NCBI GenBank assembly: GCA_021234155.1
Contig: JAJEKV010000010.1
Span: 8,085,945 to 8,149,944, forward strand
Source: Isoetes taiwanensis
Taxonomy: Eukaryota > Streptophyta > Lycopodiopsida > Isoetales > Isoetaceae
Reading direction: 5' to 3'
DNA length: 64,000 nucleotides
Of the stretch, positions 1 to 11,119 are shown piece after piece; the first letter of the stretch is position 1, and each line of letters begins with the position of its first letter. The notes below the pieces were generated by a model. That model made no database searches. It worked only from the letters and a program-made list of their open reading frames with translations, and was not told the DNA's origin. The position numbers were made by a program, and so were the translations under genes.

Positions 1-459
1 TACTATGCTCAAGGAAAATAAAAAAATTGTCAAGTAGTAATGGGAAGGTGGGGGGTCTATCCAAACAGTCAAAATGACAGGATTATATGCTTAATATGGC
101 GAACTGCTGTTTCTAAGCATTTTATAGGAAAATATTACACAGCTGATAAACTTGCATTATTGTTTCAGTCATTATTTTCCGTTTTCTTTTTCCAAAATAA
201 CCTAGCAAATGTTAATCATATAAGCGAGCCTGGGCTCTGAGCGACTCTTTATGCCTCTGGCAACTTTTGCATTAGCCACCTCTTACATGGCCAAAATTTC
301 TGAGTTTGTTACCGTATAAAACATGGGTATGAATTCAGGGGAAAGTGAATGAATCTTCTTCCACTGTATTTAATGCAAACATGATGAAAATTCTTGGTTT
401 CCATTGTATATTTTGTATTCAGAGTGCCACTATTTTCTCAGCTTTTACGCTCTTTCCAG
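1..459. other. AT-rich non-coding flank, probably intron
   Basis: No coding exon could be supported here. The stretch ends in a pyrimidine-rich tract and an AG at 458-459, which serves as the splice acceptor of the exon that follows. It is therefore most simply the 3' part of an intron whose upstream exons lie outside the window. The small open frames inside it are short and not protein-like. Confidence 0.4.
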
Positions 460-3400
460 CGCAGTTCCTACACATCAACAACGGAGCTGTCGAACTTGAT
501 CCTGTAGTAATGGACAATCAACAGCAGGGTGGGTCAAAGAAGATGAAATTATTTCTCAACTCAAGGTACAAATAATCAAAGTTAATATATCTAATCCTTA
601 TCATGACATATTTAATAAAATTTGGACTTATCCAAATCTAATAGGTATTCTTCAAGAATGCCATGATAAGATTATATGTATTTTTAACTCTTTTGATTTT
701 TATAAAATTTTCAGTTTAACTTCAGATAAAAAATATGATAGTTATCAATGTTTAAAATTGTTTTTAACACTAATTTTTAATTTAATATAATTAAAAAGTA
801 ATTTTTTCATCTAAGACGAACTTTATATGATTAAAATATTAATTTTTTTTAAATGTTTAAAGAAAGTTTAGATGAAATGTATCAAATGATTACGTTTATG
901 TTTTAATAAAAAAATAATTGAATGGTTTAGTTTTAATTAATTTCCAATATATATTTTTCAATATTTGTTATTAAAACATAAACTTTATATTTTAATTAAT
1001 ATTAATCTAACAACTTTTTTAAGTATTTTTAAAGTATTAAGAGTTCGTAAATTGTGAAATTCTTATATAATTTTAAGACACTCACTTATGAAACCATTAT
1101 ATTTTATTTACAAATTATCTTGATTGCCAAATTTTAAATTTGTTAAGAACTAATTGAAAATTAAAATTTTATATTCTCGAAATGTCTAATTATAAATAGA
1201 TTCATGTGAAAATTAGTTTAGAAAACAATTGTTTATGTTTCTATAACAATTATACTTTAAATTTAAAGATAACGTTATATAATTAGAACTTGTAAAAATT
1301 ATAAGTATCAAGAAAAATTAAACATGACATGTAATCTTAAAATGATACCCCAGTCTATTATATCTGAATAAGTCCAAGTTTTGTTGAATATATCATTATC
1401 TAGTAACTGACTTACTCTCTAATGTTGGTGTCGCAGTGATAAACTTTACAGAGAGTTACGGGACTTAAATTTTGGCGTCGTTGGTCCGGTATGAGTTAAC
1501 ATATGTTGACAATATTAATTTTATGTCTCAACAACAGTATTTGACAGTTCCAACTCTTGTTGATTTTTATAAAAGATAAAAAATATGATAGTTATCAATG
1601 TTTAAAATTGTTTTCTACACTAATTTTTAATTTAATATATTTAAAATTAATTTTTTCATCTAAGACGAACTTTATATGATTAAAATATTAATTTTTTTTA
1701 AATGTTTAAAGAAAGTATAGATGAAATGTATCAAATGATTACGTTTATGTTTTAATTAAAAAATAATTGAATAGTTTAGTTTTAATTAATTTCCAATATA
1801 TATTTTTCAATATTTGTTATTAAAACATAAACTTTATATTTTAATTAATATTAATCTAACAACTTTTTTAAGTATTTTTAAAGTATTAAGAGTTCGTAAA
1901 TTGTGAAATTCTTATATAATTTTAAGACACTCACTTATGAAACCATTATATTTTATTTACAAATTATCTTGATTGCCAAATATTAAATTTGTTAAGAACT
2001 AATTGAAAAATTAAAATTTTATATTCTCGAAATGTCTAATTATAAATAGATTCATTTGAAAATTAGTTTAGAAAACAATTGTTTATGTTTCTATAACAAT
2101 TATACTTTAAATTTAAAGATAACGTTATATAATTAGAACTTGTAAAAATTATAAGTATCAAGAAAAATTAAACATGACATGTAATCTTAAAATGATACCC
2201 CAGTCTATTATATCTGAATAAGTCCAAGTTTTGTTGAATATATCATTATCTAGTAACTGACTTACTCTCTAATGTTGGTGTCGTAGTGATAAACTTTACA
2301 GAGAGTTACGGGACTTAAATTTTGGCGTCGTTGGTCCGGTATGAGTTAACATATGTTGACAATATTAATTTTATGTCTCAACAACAGTATTTGACAGTTC
2401 CAACTCTTGTTGATTTTTATTAAATTTTTCAATTTAACTTCAGATAAAAAATATGATAGTTATCAATGTTTAAAATTGTTTTCTACACTAATTTTTAATT
2501 TAATATATTTAAAATTAATTTTTTCATCTAAGACGAACTTTATATGATTAAAATATTAATTTTTTTTAAATGTTTAAAGAAAGTTTAGATGAAATGTATC
2601 AAATGATTACGTTTATATTTTAATTAAAAAATAATTGAATAGTTTAGTTTTAATTAATTTCCAATATATATTTTTCAATATTTGTTATTAAAACATAAAC
2701 TTTATATTTTAATTAACATTAATCTAGCAACTTTTTAAAGTATTTTTAAAGTATTAAGAGTTCGTAAATTGTGAAATTCTTATATAATTTTAAGACACTC
2801 ACTTATGAAACCATTATATTTTATTTACAAATTATCTTGATTGCCAAATTTTAAATTTGTTAAGAACTGATTGAAAAATTAAAATTTTATATTCTCGAAA
2901 TGTCTAATTATAAATAGATTCATGTGAAAATTAGTTTAGAAAACAATTGTTTATGTTTCTATAACAATTATACTTTAAATTTAAAGATAACGTTATATAA
3001 TTAGAACTTGTAAAAATTATAAGTATCAAGAAAAATTAAACATGACATGTAATCTTAAAATGATACCCCAGTCTATTATATCTGAATAAGTCCAAGTTTT
3101 GTTGAATATATCATTATCTAGTAACTGACTTACTCTCTAATGTTGGTGTCGTAGTGATAAACTTTACAGAGAGTTACGGGACTTAAATTTTGGCGTCGTT
3201 GGTCCGGTATGAGTTAACATATGTTGACAATATTAATTTTATGTCTCAACAACAGTATTTGACAGTTCCAACTCTTGTTGATTTTTATAAAATTTTCAAT
3301 TTAACTTCAGATAAAAAATATGATAGTTATCAATGTTTAAAATAGTTTTCTACACTAATTTTTAATTTAATATATTTAAAATTAATTTTTTTATCTAAGA

Positions 3401-6003
3401 CGAACTTTATATGATTAAAATATTAATTTTTTTTAAATGTTTAAAGAAAGTTTAGATAAAATGTATCAAATGATTACGTTTATGTTTTAATTAAAAAATA
3501 ATTGAATGGTTTAGTTTTAATTAATTTCCAATATATATTTTTCAATATTTGTTATTAAAACATAAACTTTATATTTTAATTAATATTAATCTAACAACTT
3601 TTTTAAGTATTTTTAAAGTATTAAGAGTTCGTAAATTGTGAAATTCTTATATAATTTTAAGACACTCACTTATGAAACCATTATATTTTATTTACAAATT
3701 ATCTTGATTGCCAAATTTTAAATTTGTTAAGAACTAATTGAAAATTAAAATTTTATATTCTCGAAATGTCTAATTCTAAATAGATTCATGTGAAAATTAG
3801 TTTAGAAAACAATTGTTTATGTTTCTATAACAATTATACTTTAAATTTAAAGATAATGTTATATAATTAGAACTTGTAAAAATTAAAAGTATCAAGAAAA
3901 ATTAAACATGACATGTAATCTTAAAATGATACCCCAGTCTATTATATCTGAATAAGTCCAAGTTTTGTTGAATATATCATTATCTAGTAACTGACTTACT
4001 CTCTAATGTTGGTGTCGCAGTGATAAACTTTACAGAGAGTTACGGGACTTAAATTTTGGCGTCGTTGGTCCGGTATGAGTTAACGTATGTTAACAATATT
4101 AATTTTATGTCTCAACAACAGTATTTGACAGTTCCAACTCTTGTTGATTTTTATAAAATTTTCAATTTAACTTCAGATAAAAAAATATGATAGTTATCAA
4201 TGTTTAAAATTGTTTTCTACACTAATTTGTAATTTAATATATTTAAAATTAATTTTTTCATCTAAGACGAACTTTATATGATTAAAATATTAATTTTTTT
4301 AAAATGTTTAAAGAAAGTTTAGATGAAATGTATCAAATGATTACGTTTATGTTTTAATTAAAAAATAATTGAATAGTTTAGTTTTAATTAATTTCCAATA
4401 TATATTTTTCAATATTTGTTATTAAAACATAAACTTTATATTTTAATTAATATTAATCTAACAACTTTTTTTAAGTATTTTTAAAGTAAGAGTTTGTAAA
4501 TTGTGAAATTCTCATATAATTTTAAGACACTCACTTATCAAACCATTATATTTTATTTACAAATTATCTTGATTGCCAAATTTTAAATTTGTTAAGAACT
4601 AATTGAAAATTAAAATTTTATATTCTCGAAATGTCTAATTCTAAATAGATTCATGTGAAAATTAGTTTAGAAAACAATTGTTTATGTTTCTATAACAATT
4701 ATACTTTAAATTTAAAGATAACGTTATATAATTAGAACTTGTAAAAATTATAAGTATCAAGAAAAATTAAACATGATATGTAATCTTAAAATGATACCCC
4801 AGTCTATTATATCTGAATAAGTCCAAGTTTTGTTGAATATATCATTATCTAGTAACTGACTTACTCTCTAATGTTGATGTCGCAGTGATAAACTTTACAG
4901 AGAGTTACGGGACTTTAATTTTGGCGTCGTTGGCCCGGTATGAGTTAACGTATGTTCACAATATTAATTTTATGTCTCAACAACAGTGTTTGACAGTTCC
5001 ATTTCTTAGGTCTTGCAACAAAGAGCTCTCACACTGAAACAAGACTATACAGAAGCAAAGATTGCAATATGTAACTTCATCTTAGTATCACAACAGTGCT
5101 ATTGCTTTAAGGGCGTTGACATTATTAATTTATTTGCATGTGCTTTGATCATAGTATAATTCAAATAAGTATCTAATATTATGCATTGATCATAACCTAA
5201 AAGAATAAAAGAAGAGATTGGATTCAATGGAAGTATGGTAATGGTTCCCATTGTCCTTATCATTTTACGAACTGTAGGCACTAGATTTTTTATAATATTA
5301 TGTTCTTCAGACTACAAGAAAACAGGATCACTTATGATGGAAAGGTGTTGGCCTTTGAAATTTCAAGATCCATTGCATTGTATACATCTGTTGCTGGGCG
5401 CTTGTATAATGGAGGGCAAATTTCACAAACATATGCCATTTTGAGAATTCCAAAAGTACTACTTCCCTTTCTTTTCTATTTACAGAATCTTTTAGTGTAT
5501 GTTCTATGTACCTCTTTAAGTACAACATGCGATCAGCTAAAATCCTAGCTTGATTCTCTTATTTGACATGTTGTAGCAGCAAAAAAATTGGTTTCGCATT
5601 AGTATTAGCTTATTCTGGGTAAGAAAATACCAGCCTTGGTCAATTGAGCAGTGCTAAGGAAGGGCAGTTTAGTGACTCCTATCTACTCATGGTTGCAAAA
5701 TATATTGTCTTGCATTTTTAGATGGTGTACTGTAGTATGCTTCAATCTTAATGCCACTGACCCTAAAATTCGTTATCTCTTACTAGTATCTTATGTTGAT
5801 TTCAGGAAATCCAACATGCAAGTCCTAAAGGGGTCTCCTCCTTCAAACATAAGAATGAGAAAGTAGTGCAAATCAGTCTGAAGATGGATGTGTCTGTACA
5901 TGGGGTTGGGGTCGATATGGTTGCTTAGGTAAATGAGGATTGTGAATCACTACAAAAAGTTGTTCAATTATTGCAGCATGTTGCTGTAGCAGCTGGAACT
6001 TAG
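460..6003 (+). CDS. 3' part of an unrecognised spliced host gene (three last exons, one in-frame stop)
   Basis: I do not recognise the protein. Three exons fit together. Exon 1 is 460-565 (acceptor AG at 458-459, donor GT at 566), exon 2 is 5311-5455 (acceptor ttcttcag, donor GT at 5456), and exon 3 starts at 5806 after ttgatttcag. Exon 1 ends two bases into a codon and exon 2 supplies the third. Exon 2 ends on a codon boundary and exon 3 opens on one, so the phases agree at both junctions. The product reads as ordinary soluble protein, with stretches such as KKMKLFLNSR, DGKVLAFEISRSIALYTSVA and KVVQLLQHVAVAAGT at the C terminus. A TAG at 5926-5928 lies in frame. The same frame then stays open for 24 codons to a TAG at 6001-6003, so the first stop probably replaced CAG and shortens the protein. 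The gene may be a pseudogene, or the first TAG may be the real end. Upstream exons lie outside the window. Confidence 0.55.
683..5003. repeat. Five-copy tandem satellite, period about 867 bp, inside an intron
   Basis: The anchor word ATATGATAGTTATCAATG recurs at 733, 1583, 2451, 3319 and 4185, giving spacings of 850, 868, 868 and 866. Copy 2 is shorter because about 18 bases are missing at its start. Copies are nearly identical over their whole length apart from scattered single-base changes, so the array is recent or homogenised. The unit is very AT-rich except for one better-balanced block that includes GGACTTAAATTTTGGCGTCG. That block starts TGGCGTCGTTGG at 1473, 2323, 3191, 4057 and 4922 and weakly resembles a plant tRNA-Asp-type primer binding site of LTR elements. 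The whole array lies between exon 1 and exon 2 of the gene at 460-6003. No coding capacity was seen. Confidence 0.95.
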
Positions 6004-6109
6004 CATGGAGCGGTGTTTGTCATAAACTTGTCCATAAATAATTCATGTGTAGTGTTCTTTTTAGAGATTGTGAACTAAACATGATAAATAGAAATTGCTT
6101 CTATGTTTT
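6004..6109 (+). other. Probable 3' UTR of the host gene
   Basis: This stretch follows the second in-frame stop of the gene at 460-6003 and is AT-rich with AATAAT and TAAATA words, consistent with a plant 3' untranslated region. No single polyadenylation site can be fixed. It runs directly into transposon-derived sequence. Confidence 0.3.
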
Positions 6110-6829
6110 GTAAAAAAATCATGTCCAGTATTCTTCTCAGATGGCGTTCTCTAATCATGACGAATTAAAATTTCTAAAAAAATGTCAAAATAAATAGAAA
6201 ATGACACAACTTGTGCCAAACAGACGACAATAATGTGTCAAAAAGATGATTTAAAATATGATAAAAATGTGACTAAGAATAGAAAAAGTGACAAATAATT
6301 ACTCAAATATATTAATAGATGACAAAAATATGCCAAAAATAATTCAGAATATGACCAAATAGGTGTCAAAAAATTGCCAAAAAATGACAAACATGACCTA
6401 AAATATGTTAAAATAGGTGACAAAAAAGTGTCAAAACAAGTAAAAATGTGACAAAATAGATGCCAAAAAACCGCCGAAAAGGTGACAAAAAATGATCTGA
6501 AATATGACACAATAGATGCCAAAGATTTGCCAAAAAAGTGACAAAAAGATCTAAAATATGACACTATAGATGATAATAAATTGCCAAAAAACAACCTAAG
6601 ATATAACAATATCTGTGTCAAAAAATTGTCCAAAAGAGTGCCAAAAAAATGCTATAGAGATGGCATAATGGGTGTCAAAAATTTGCCAAAAAAAGTGACA
6701 AAATATTGACGATGTATCGTCACCAATTTTTGACATTTTTATGGTCATATTTTTGTTAATTCTCTAGAATTTGCTGTAGTCTACAAAATGACTAAAAAAC
6801 TGACAATAAACACCAATTCTCTTGTAGTG
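6110..6829 (-). mobile_element. CACTA-type DNA transposon end (non-autonomous or truncated)
   Basis: The right end, read on the minus strand from 6829, begins CACTACAAGAGAATTGGTG, the typical start of plant CACTA elements. Inward of it lie short sub-terminal motifs, including the palindromic GACGATGTATCGTC at 6708-6721, and then a block of degenerate ~55 bp repeats built on gacaaaa/gccaaaa words (6190-6700). Sub-terminal repeats of this kind are usual in CACTA elements. No transposase coding was found, and no convincing left terminus exists. A CACTAC at 5948 is inside the open frame of the host gene and is not accepted as the other end. The element abuts the broken LTR that starts at 6830. 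Confidence 0.6.
6190..6700. repeat. Degenerate ~55 bp tandem repeat within the CACTA-type region
   Basis: Units begin gatgccaaa or gtgacaaaa and end near aaaatatgacacaatag, with a period near 54-57 bases and much drift. The minus strand of this array gives an apparent 131-residue open frame rich in F, L and S, which is a by-product of the repeat and not a gene. Confidence 0.7.
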
Positions 6830-6920
6830 ATTCACTTTGGGATTAACTTGTGTTCTCTCTCTCTCTCATTTTTTCTGTCTTGCTGCGTCACTTTATTCCT
6901 TGAATGTTATATTTCTAACA
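6830..6920 (+). repeat. 5' LTR remnant of the copia element
   Basis: It matches 11270-11360 of the 3' LTR over its full length, including the ttctctctctctctc microsatellite and the terminal TTCTAACA. The first ~150 bases of the LTR, with its promoter region, are absent. Confidence 0.93.
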
Positions 6921-6933
6921 TGGTATCAAAGCC
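6921..6933 (+). other. Primer binding site, initiator Met tRNA type
   Basis: TGGTATCAAAGCC directly follows the LTR end. Most plant copia elements have TGGTATCAGAGC here, complementary to the 3' end of initiator Met tRNA. One base differs. Confidence 0.9.
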
Positions 6934-6990
6934 AAGTTCATAGGTTCTGCAAGAATTGACGAAATTCTCAAAAGCACTAAAAGACTAATA

Positions 6991-7070
6991 GTGTAAATCA
7001 TGCTTATAGAAACACCTTTTCTTGTAGGTTGTGTAAATCATGCTTATAGAAACACCTTTTCTTGTAGGTT
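6991..7070 (+). repeat. Perfect 40 bp tandem duplication in the element leader
   Basis: The 40-base unit starting GTGTAAATCATGCTTATAGA occurs at 6991-7030 and again at 7031-7070 without a mismatch. It lies in the untranslated leader between the PBS and the gag remnant. Confidence 0.95.
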
Positions 7071-7370
7071 ATTATATTCTAAAAGCAAGTATGCTAATCT
7101 ATCTTTATTCATGAAAACAATGGCTAATAAAGCTAATATATTTATATTCTATTTATTCATAAAAGCAAATATATTGATATTCTTTTTATTCATAAAAGCA
7201 ATAGCTAATAAAGCTAATATATTGCTATTCTATTCATGAAAGCGATGGCTAATATAGCTAATATATTGCTCATGAAAAAGCATTGGAATAACATTCCCAT
7301 ATACTAATTTATCTTTATTTATGAAAGCAATGGCTAATAAATCTAGCTAATATATTGCTCATAAAAGCCA
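7071..7370 (+). repeat. Degenerate repeats replacing the start of gag
   Basis: Words such as GCAATGGCTAATAAAGCTAA and TATATTGCTCATGAAA recur several times with variable spacing. They occupy the place where the first part of copia gag would be expected, so the N-terminal gag coding was lost or overwritten by repeat expansion. Confidence 0.7.
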
Positions 7371-8066
7371 GTGATGGAACAGTTGGCAGCAGCCGGTGAA
7401 CCTGTTCCATCAAATAAATTACCTACTATGTTGTTGCGGTCCATGCCAATTGAATTTGAAACAATTGTGGTTGTTCTATCTGAAAAAGACAATCCTGATT
7501 TTGATAGTATATGCATACCTTTGTTTGAGCATTTCCAACGGATTAAAGACCACGAAGAACCATCAGATACAGCTAGTGTTGCTACTGATAGACGTCTTTC
7601 CAATGTTGGTCGAGGTAGAAGTCGTGGTCGTATGTTTCGTCGCCCACGTGTTCCATTTCCTCCATGCCCTCATTGTGGTAAAACAAATCATCCTGCAATA
7701 GATTGTTTTCATAAATCTGAACATGATGCTAGATCTGGTCCTGATAGATGCCATTATTGTCATAAAACTGGTCATATTGAGAAAAATGTCATAAAAAAGC
7801 TTATGATGAAAAAGCATGCTACAGCCATTACTCTTCCTAAGCATGCTAGTTGTGCTATGACAGATAATGCCCGAGTGTTGCATGTTTCTGATTTTGCTAA
7901 TTTTCTTATTGATTTGGGTGCTACTGCTCATATGGTTAGTTCTATTCAATGGTTACAAAGCTATCATGCTTTGACTGTCAAAAAATTTGTTTATATGGTT
8001 GACCATGGTACACAACAAGTTGTTGGTATTGGCAATATTGTTATTTCTACTACTGCAAGAACTTGA
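7371..8066 (+). pseudogene. gag: copia gag C-terminal part and protease remnant
   Basis: A 231-codon frame covers the C-terminal half of gag, an RG-rich linker (GRGRSRGRMFRR), a CCHC zinc knuckle (CPHCGKTNHPAIDC, about residues 98-111) and a second knuckle whose last cysteine is replaced (CHYCHKTGHIEKNV). The protease active-site region follows as FLIDLGATAHM near residue 182, keeping the catalytic Asp where copia elements have D-S/T-G. The initiating ATG shown is internal to the original gag. A TGA at 8064 ends the frame where related elements usually have Trp, consistent with a G-to-A change. Gag packages the RNA and the protease cleaves the polyprotein; neither can work here. Confidence 0.9.
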
Positions 8067-9409
8067 GTGTTGCCGGGGGTTTTGTACGTATTAGGTTTAG
8101 GTAAGAATTTTATTTCTGTGGCAATACTTGTAGATCTTGGTCTTAAGGTCGCATTCATTCTTGAACAATGCAGGATAAAACAGAATGGAAAACTTCTTAC
8201 TGTAGCACACAGGCGTAATGATTTATGGGAACTTTCCATAGATAATAATTTTGCATATGCTATTACAACTTCTAATACCCCTGACAGTACTCTGTGGCAC
8301 TCTCGTTTTGCACATTCAAATTTTCAAAGACGTCTAGAAATAGAACGTCTAGCCACTGTACATGGTCTGCACTTACAGAGTCACGCCAATTGGGAGTTTG
8401 TAAGTCATGTGCCCTGGGTAAGCAACACTGCCAATCCTTTCCACACTTTGCTATTCGTGCTACCCAAATTCTTGAGTTGGCACATTCTGATGTCTGTGGT
8501 CCTTTCCCTTTGTCTTTTGGGGGTTCTTCTTATTTTCTGTTGTTCACTGATGATTACACACGATATACTTTTGTCTATCTCTTGAAAAAGAAATCAGATG
8601 TATTTGATATTTTCAAAGTTTTTTACAAACTTGTTGAAACTCAAGTTGGCCTTCCTCTTAAGAGTTTATGCACTGACAATGCCGAGTATAAATCCGAAGT
8701 TTTTCAGCCATTTTGCACAGAACATGGGATTCAACATGAATTTACTGTATCAGAGACGCCACAGCAAAATGGTGTTTCTGAATGAAAGAACCGCAATGTT
8801 TTAAATTCCGTAAGATCTATGTTGATTCATGCAAATTTGTCAGTGCAGTTTTGGGCTGAAGCTGTTCTTACTGTTGTTTACATTTAAAATCATCTCACTA
8901 CATCTGCACTAAAATCTATTACTCCTGTTGAGGCTTGGACAGGTATAAAACCATCAGTTTCTCATTTGCGAATCTTTGGATGTATTGCTTATGTACTTGT
9001 TTCTCATAAAGATCGCAAGAAACTTGACCCTAGAGGTCGAAAGGTTATTTTTATTAGATATTCTGCAGATTCAAAGGATTACAGGTTTTTTGACCCTGAG
9101 ACACGTAAGGTGTCCATTAGTCATAGCGCTATCTTTGATGAATCTGCAATGGGTGGGGATGCAAACTCAGTAAATCATTCAGATAGTATTCTAACTGTTT
9201 TTCCAGATGATGATTTTACCGGTATAACTCCTGATGCTCATACTCTAGTTTTGTATGTTGCTAATAGAAGTGAAAATGTAGAAGCACCCCATGCCAATGT
9301 TGATGATTTTGCTGACGTTGATGCTCTTGACAATTTTGTTGATGAAGTCATTCCAGATAATATTGAGCCTAATCCAGAAAATAGTCTAAGGCACACAACT
9401 CAAACTTGA
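8067..9409 (+). pseudogene. pol: copia integrase remnant
   Basis: The pol frame continues past the stop at 8064. The GAG-pre-integrase/zinc region with LWHSRFAHS lies near 8295. A frameshift near 8390 moves the frame, after which the catalytic core reads HSDVCGP (first Asp, about 8480), CTDNAEY (second Asp, about 8672) and TPQQNGVSE (Glu, about 8780). TGA at 8783 falls directly after this Glu where Arg is usual, and TAA at 8885 where Gln is usual. The C-terminal part (SHLRIFGCIAYV and so on) continues from 8966 to a TGA at 9407. Integrase would insert the cDNA into the host genome. At least one frameshift and three stops make this copy dead. Confidence 0.92.
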
Positions 9410-10519
9410 GTTCCTACTCAGAAGATCCTTGATTATCATGCCTTGGCTGTTTCTCGTGATCCTGTTACATATGAGCAAGCTATCTCTTCACCAAATCATG
9501 AGATGTGGAAAATTGCAATGCAGGATGAATATGATTCTTTGCTTTCTAAAGGTACTTGGACTATAATTGAATTACCTTTTGGGAGAAGAGCAATCAAGTG
9601 TAAATAAGTTTTTAAGACAAAAATATTGGCTGATGGAACTTTTGGTAAGTTTAAAGCTCGATTGGTAGCCAAAGTGTACTCACAAATTGAAGGTGTTGAT
9701 TATGAAGAAACCTTTTCTCCAGTTGTGCGTTTGACCACTGTTCGTGCATTGTTAGCATTTGCAGTGCAATTTGACTTGGAAGTTCATCAAATGGATGTAA
9801 AGACTGCTTTTCTTAACGGAGATATCACAGAAGAGATTTACATGGACCAGCCCAAAGGTTTTGCACTTCCAGGAAAGGAGCAACTGGTTTGTAAGTTGAA
9901 TCGTTCCCTTTATGGGCTAAAACAAGCTTCAAGGAAATGGTATGAGAAAATGGATGCTTTTCTTTGTTCCATTAGTTTTCGATCATCTCATGCAGATTCT
10001 AATCTTTATAATAGGCATCACGGCAAGTCATTCATTCTCATTGCACTCTATGTTGATGATAATATTCTCGTTTGTAATGATATTGATCTTCTAATCTCTG
10101 TCAAAAAGCAGTTAGTATCAACATTTAAGATGACTGATCTTGGAAATATCCGTTCTTGTCTTGGCTTCAACATTCAACGTGATCGTTCGAAAGGATGGAT
10201 GCATTTGAGCCACACAAATGCTATACTAGAGGCAGTGGACAAGTTTGGTTTGTCCCAGTGCAAAGTTGTAGCATCGCCTATGGTTGTTAGTCCAAAAAAT
10301 TTGCATTTGTCTAAGTTGCATTGTCCCCAAACAGATCAAGAGCATGATGCCATGAAAGATATTCCTTATGCCAGTTTGGTTGGAGCTCTTCAATACTTTG
10401 CACATGCTTCTCGCCCATATATTTCATTTGCAGCTAATCTTTTGGGTCAATTTATGTCTTCTCCTACAAGGGATTATGTCCTTAACAGGTTATACAGATG
10501 CAGATTGGGCAAGTTCTGA
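9410..10519 (+). pseudogene. pol: copia reverse transcriptase remnant
   Basis: The N-terminal part reads through 9410-9604 in fragments and meets a TAA at 9605, where related elements have Trp in K-W-V-F-K. From 9626 a 297-codon frame carries the RT fingers and palm: EETFSPVVRLTTVR, QMDVKTAFLNGDI, YGLKQASRKWY and the catalytic YVDD at 10049-10060, followed by NILV. The frame runs on through the connection region (PYASLVGALQYFA) and is shifted near 10480, just before the RNase H start. RT copies element RNA to DNA in the cytoplasmic particle. The catalytic motif itself is intact. Confidence 0.93.
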
Positions 10520-10847
10520 TCATCCAATGTGATCTAAAAGTGGGAATTGTTTTACCATTGGACAGTCTTTAGTATCATGGACATGTAAGAAACAAAATTG
10601 TATTGCAACTTCCACCACAGAAGCTGAATATGTGCCGGAGTTAGTTTGGTTGCGACGACTTCTTGCAGATTTTGGATTTCCACCATCTCAAAGGACAACT
10701 TTATTTTGTGACAATCAGGGTGCTAATTCGCTTGCGAAAGATCAAGTGTTGAATTCCAAATCTAAGTACATAGAGATACATAATCATTATGTTCGCGCAG
10801 AATTAAAAAGGGCACTGTTAAGATTGAATATTGTCCTTCATATTTAA
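10480..10847 (+). pseudogene. pol: copia RNase H remnant
   Basis: After a frameshift near 10480 the frame gives GYTDADWASS (first catalytic Asp), a TGA at 10530 in place of the usual Arg, then STTEAEY (catalytic Glu), WLRRLLADFGF and LFCDNQGANSLAKD (catalytic Asp). Downstream KSKYIEIHNHYVRAE matches the usual copia C-terminal part. A further frame change lies near 10847. RNase H removes the RNA template during cDNA synthesis. Confidence 0.9.
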
Positions 10848-11111
10848 TGCGTACTGATATATTTACAAAAGCACTTCCTGAGAAGCCATTATCTGAGCAT
10901 AGAATTGCTTTGGGAGTTACACTAGCTCCCCTATGAGTATAGTCATACTTGGAGGGAGCTCGGGTTTTTTCCTTTTGATTCCCACAAAAGGTTTTTATTA
11001 CTCGAGCTAGAGATCAATTGCAGGGGGGACACATCTTGCAGCATTATGCATTCGATCTCACCCTCGAAGGTACATGCTACTTATTTTGTTTTACAAAGAG
11101 ACAAAGATTGT
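10848..11111 (+). other. copia C-terminal tail and 3' untranslated region
   Basis: The end of pol (with a TKALPEKP-like segment near 10868) fades into untranslated sequence. A purine run, GCAGGGGGGACAC near 11020, resembles a second, internal polypurine tract. Confidence 0.6.
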
Positions 11112-11119
11112 AGGGGGGA
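11112..11119 (+). other. Polypurine tract of the copia element
   Basis: AGGGGGGA sits immediately before the TGTTGG start of the 3' LTR, the normal position of the plus-strand primer. Confidence 0.88.

Noticed and set aside
5948-5960. CACTACAAAAAG as left end of the CACTA-type element
   Set aside because: It lies inside the in-frame coding text of the host gene (ESLQK), and the three bases outside it (AAT) do not equal those outside the right end (ATT).
6238-6633. Minus-strand open frame of 131 codons
   Set aside because: It is the translation of a degenerate ~55 bp tandem repeat with biased F/L/S composition, with no start context or domain.
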